DNA from: Actinomycetota bacterium
GTDB taxonomy: Bacteria > Actinomycetota > Actinomycetes > Actinomycetales > Dermatophilaceae
DNA: 64,000 nucleotides
Assembly: GCA_020161845.1 (NCBI GenBank)
Contig: JAIUNK010000004.1
Span: 149,081-213,080, forward strand
Reading direction: 5' to 3'
Shown: positions 63,936 through 64,000 of the stretch, piece after piece
How the letters are laid out: every line of letters starts with the position of its first letter
Numbering within the stretch: position 1 is the stretch's first letter
Notes under the pieces: model-generated
Told to the model about the DNA's origin: nothing
Database searches by the model: none
What the model saw: the letters and a program-made list of their open reading frames with translations, nothing else
Translations under genes and position numbers: made by a program

Positions 63936-64000
63936 GACTGCTGCGCGCGCACGACGTCAGCCAAGGTCAGCGCAGGTCATCCCACGTCCGTGAACACCAG

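Overview
The window is about 70% G+C. Its gene content is actinobacterial: a sigR-rsrA redox pair followed by a 24-residue bL37 gene, an actinobacterial TIGR03089 protein, many ATGA/GTGA gene overlaps and frequent GTG starts. It is probably a chromosomal segment of a Micrococcales-type actinomycete (Dermatophilaceae/Intrasporangiaceae-like). The family assignment is inference; the phylum is well supported.

Region 1-21.7 kb is a defence island. A minus-strand backbone resembles class 1 DISARM. It has a SNF2-type helicase (DrmD-like), a 1583-residue N6-adenine methylase (DrmMI-like), and a very large helicase that carries the DUF1998 (DrmB-like) zinc module and a C-terminal PD-(D/E)XK/DUF559-like nuclease in one chain; that gene runs off the left edge. 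Between these lie an AIPR protein, a GmrSD-like DUF262/DUF1524 protein, and four plus-strand genes: an Xre regulator with an ImmA/IrrE protease, an excisionase-type HTH protein, and an unrecognised protein with a DUF3039-like tail. A Fic protein closes the island next to rsgA. The AIPR gene and one internal segment of the methylase have clearly lower G+C than the rest, which suggests swapped modules.

Region 21.8-28 kb is housekeeping: rsgA, aroA, a DoxX-like protein, an HMCES/SRAP protein, a small hydrolase, and sigR-rsrA with a textbook sigma-R promoter. A perfect 20-bp terminator hairpin and a bL37 gene of 25 codons follow.

Region 28-36 kb starts with an unexpected element: a 15-codon leader peptide with three consecutive Trp codons and a terminator hairpin whose 5' arm can pair with those codons. 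This trp-type attenuator sits in front of two membrane HD/HD-GYP proteins, not in front of tryptophan genes. Four nucleotide-sugar enzymes follow (6-dehydrogenase, 2-epimerase, aminotransferase, 3-dehydrogenase-like oxidoreductase). They match four of the five steps to a UDP-2,3-diamino-mannuronic acid sugar.

Region 36-53.7 kb is mixed: two secreted FG-GAP repeat proteins (one with SpoIID), a 3-oxoacid CoA-transferase pair, a secreted peptidoglycan hydrolase-like protein, a DNA glycosylase, a VOC protein, a DUF4143-type ATPase, an HxlR regulator divergent from a DHFR-like reductase, folP with a pyrimidine reductase, two degraded genes, two vapBC-type modules, a PAP2 phosphatase and a secreted beta-lactamase-like serine hydrolase.

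Region 54-64 kb holds a MacAB-type efflux operon with two adaptor proteins and a lipoprotein, then a response regulator and a histidine kinase that face each other tail to tail, a DUF2200 protein and a mazEF module. No rRNA, tRNA or CRISPR array was seen.
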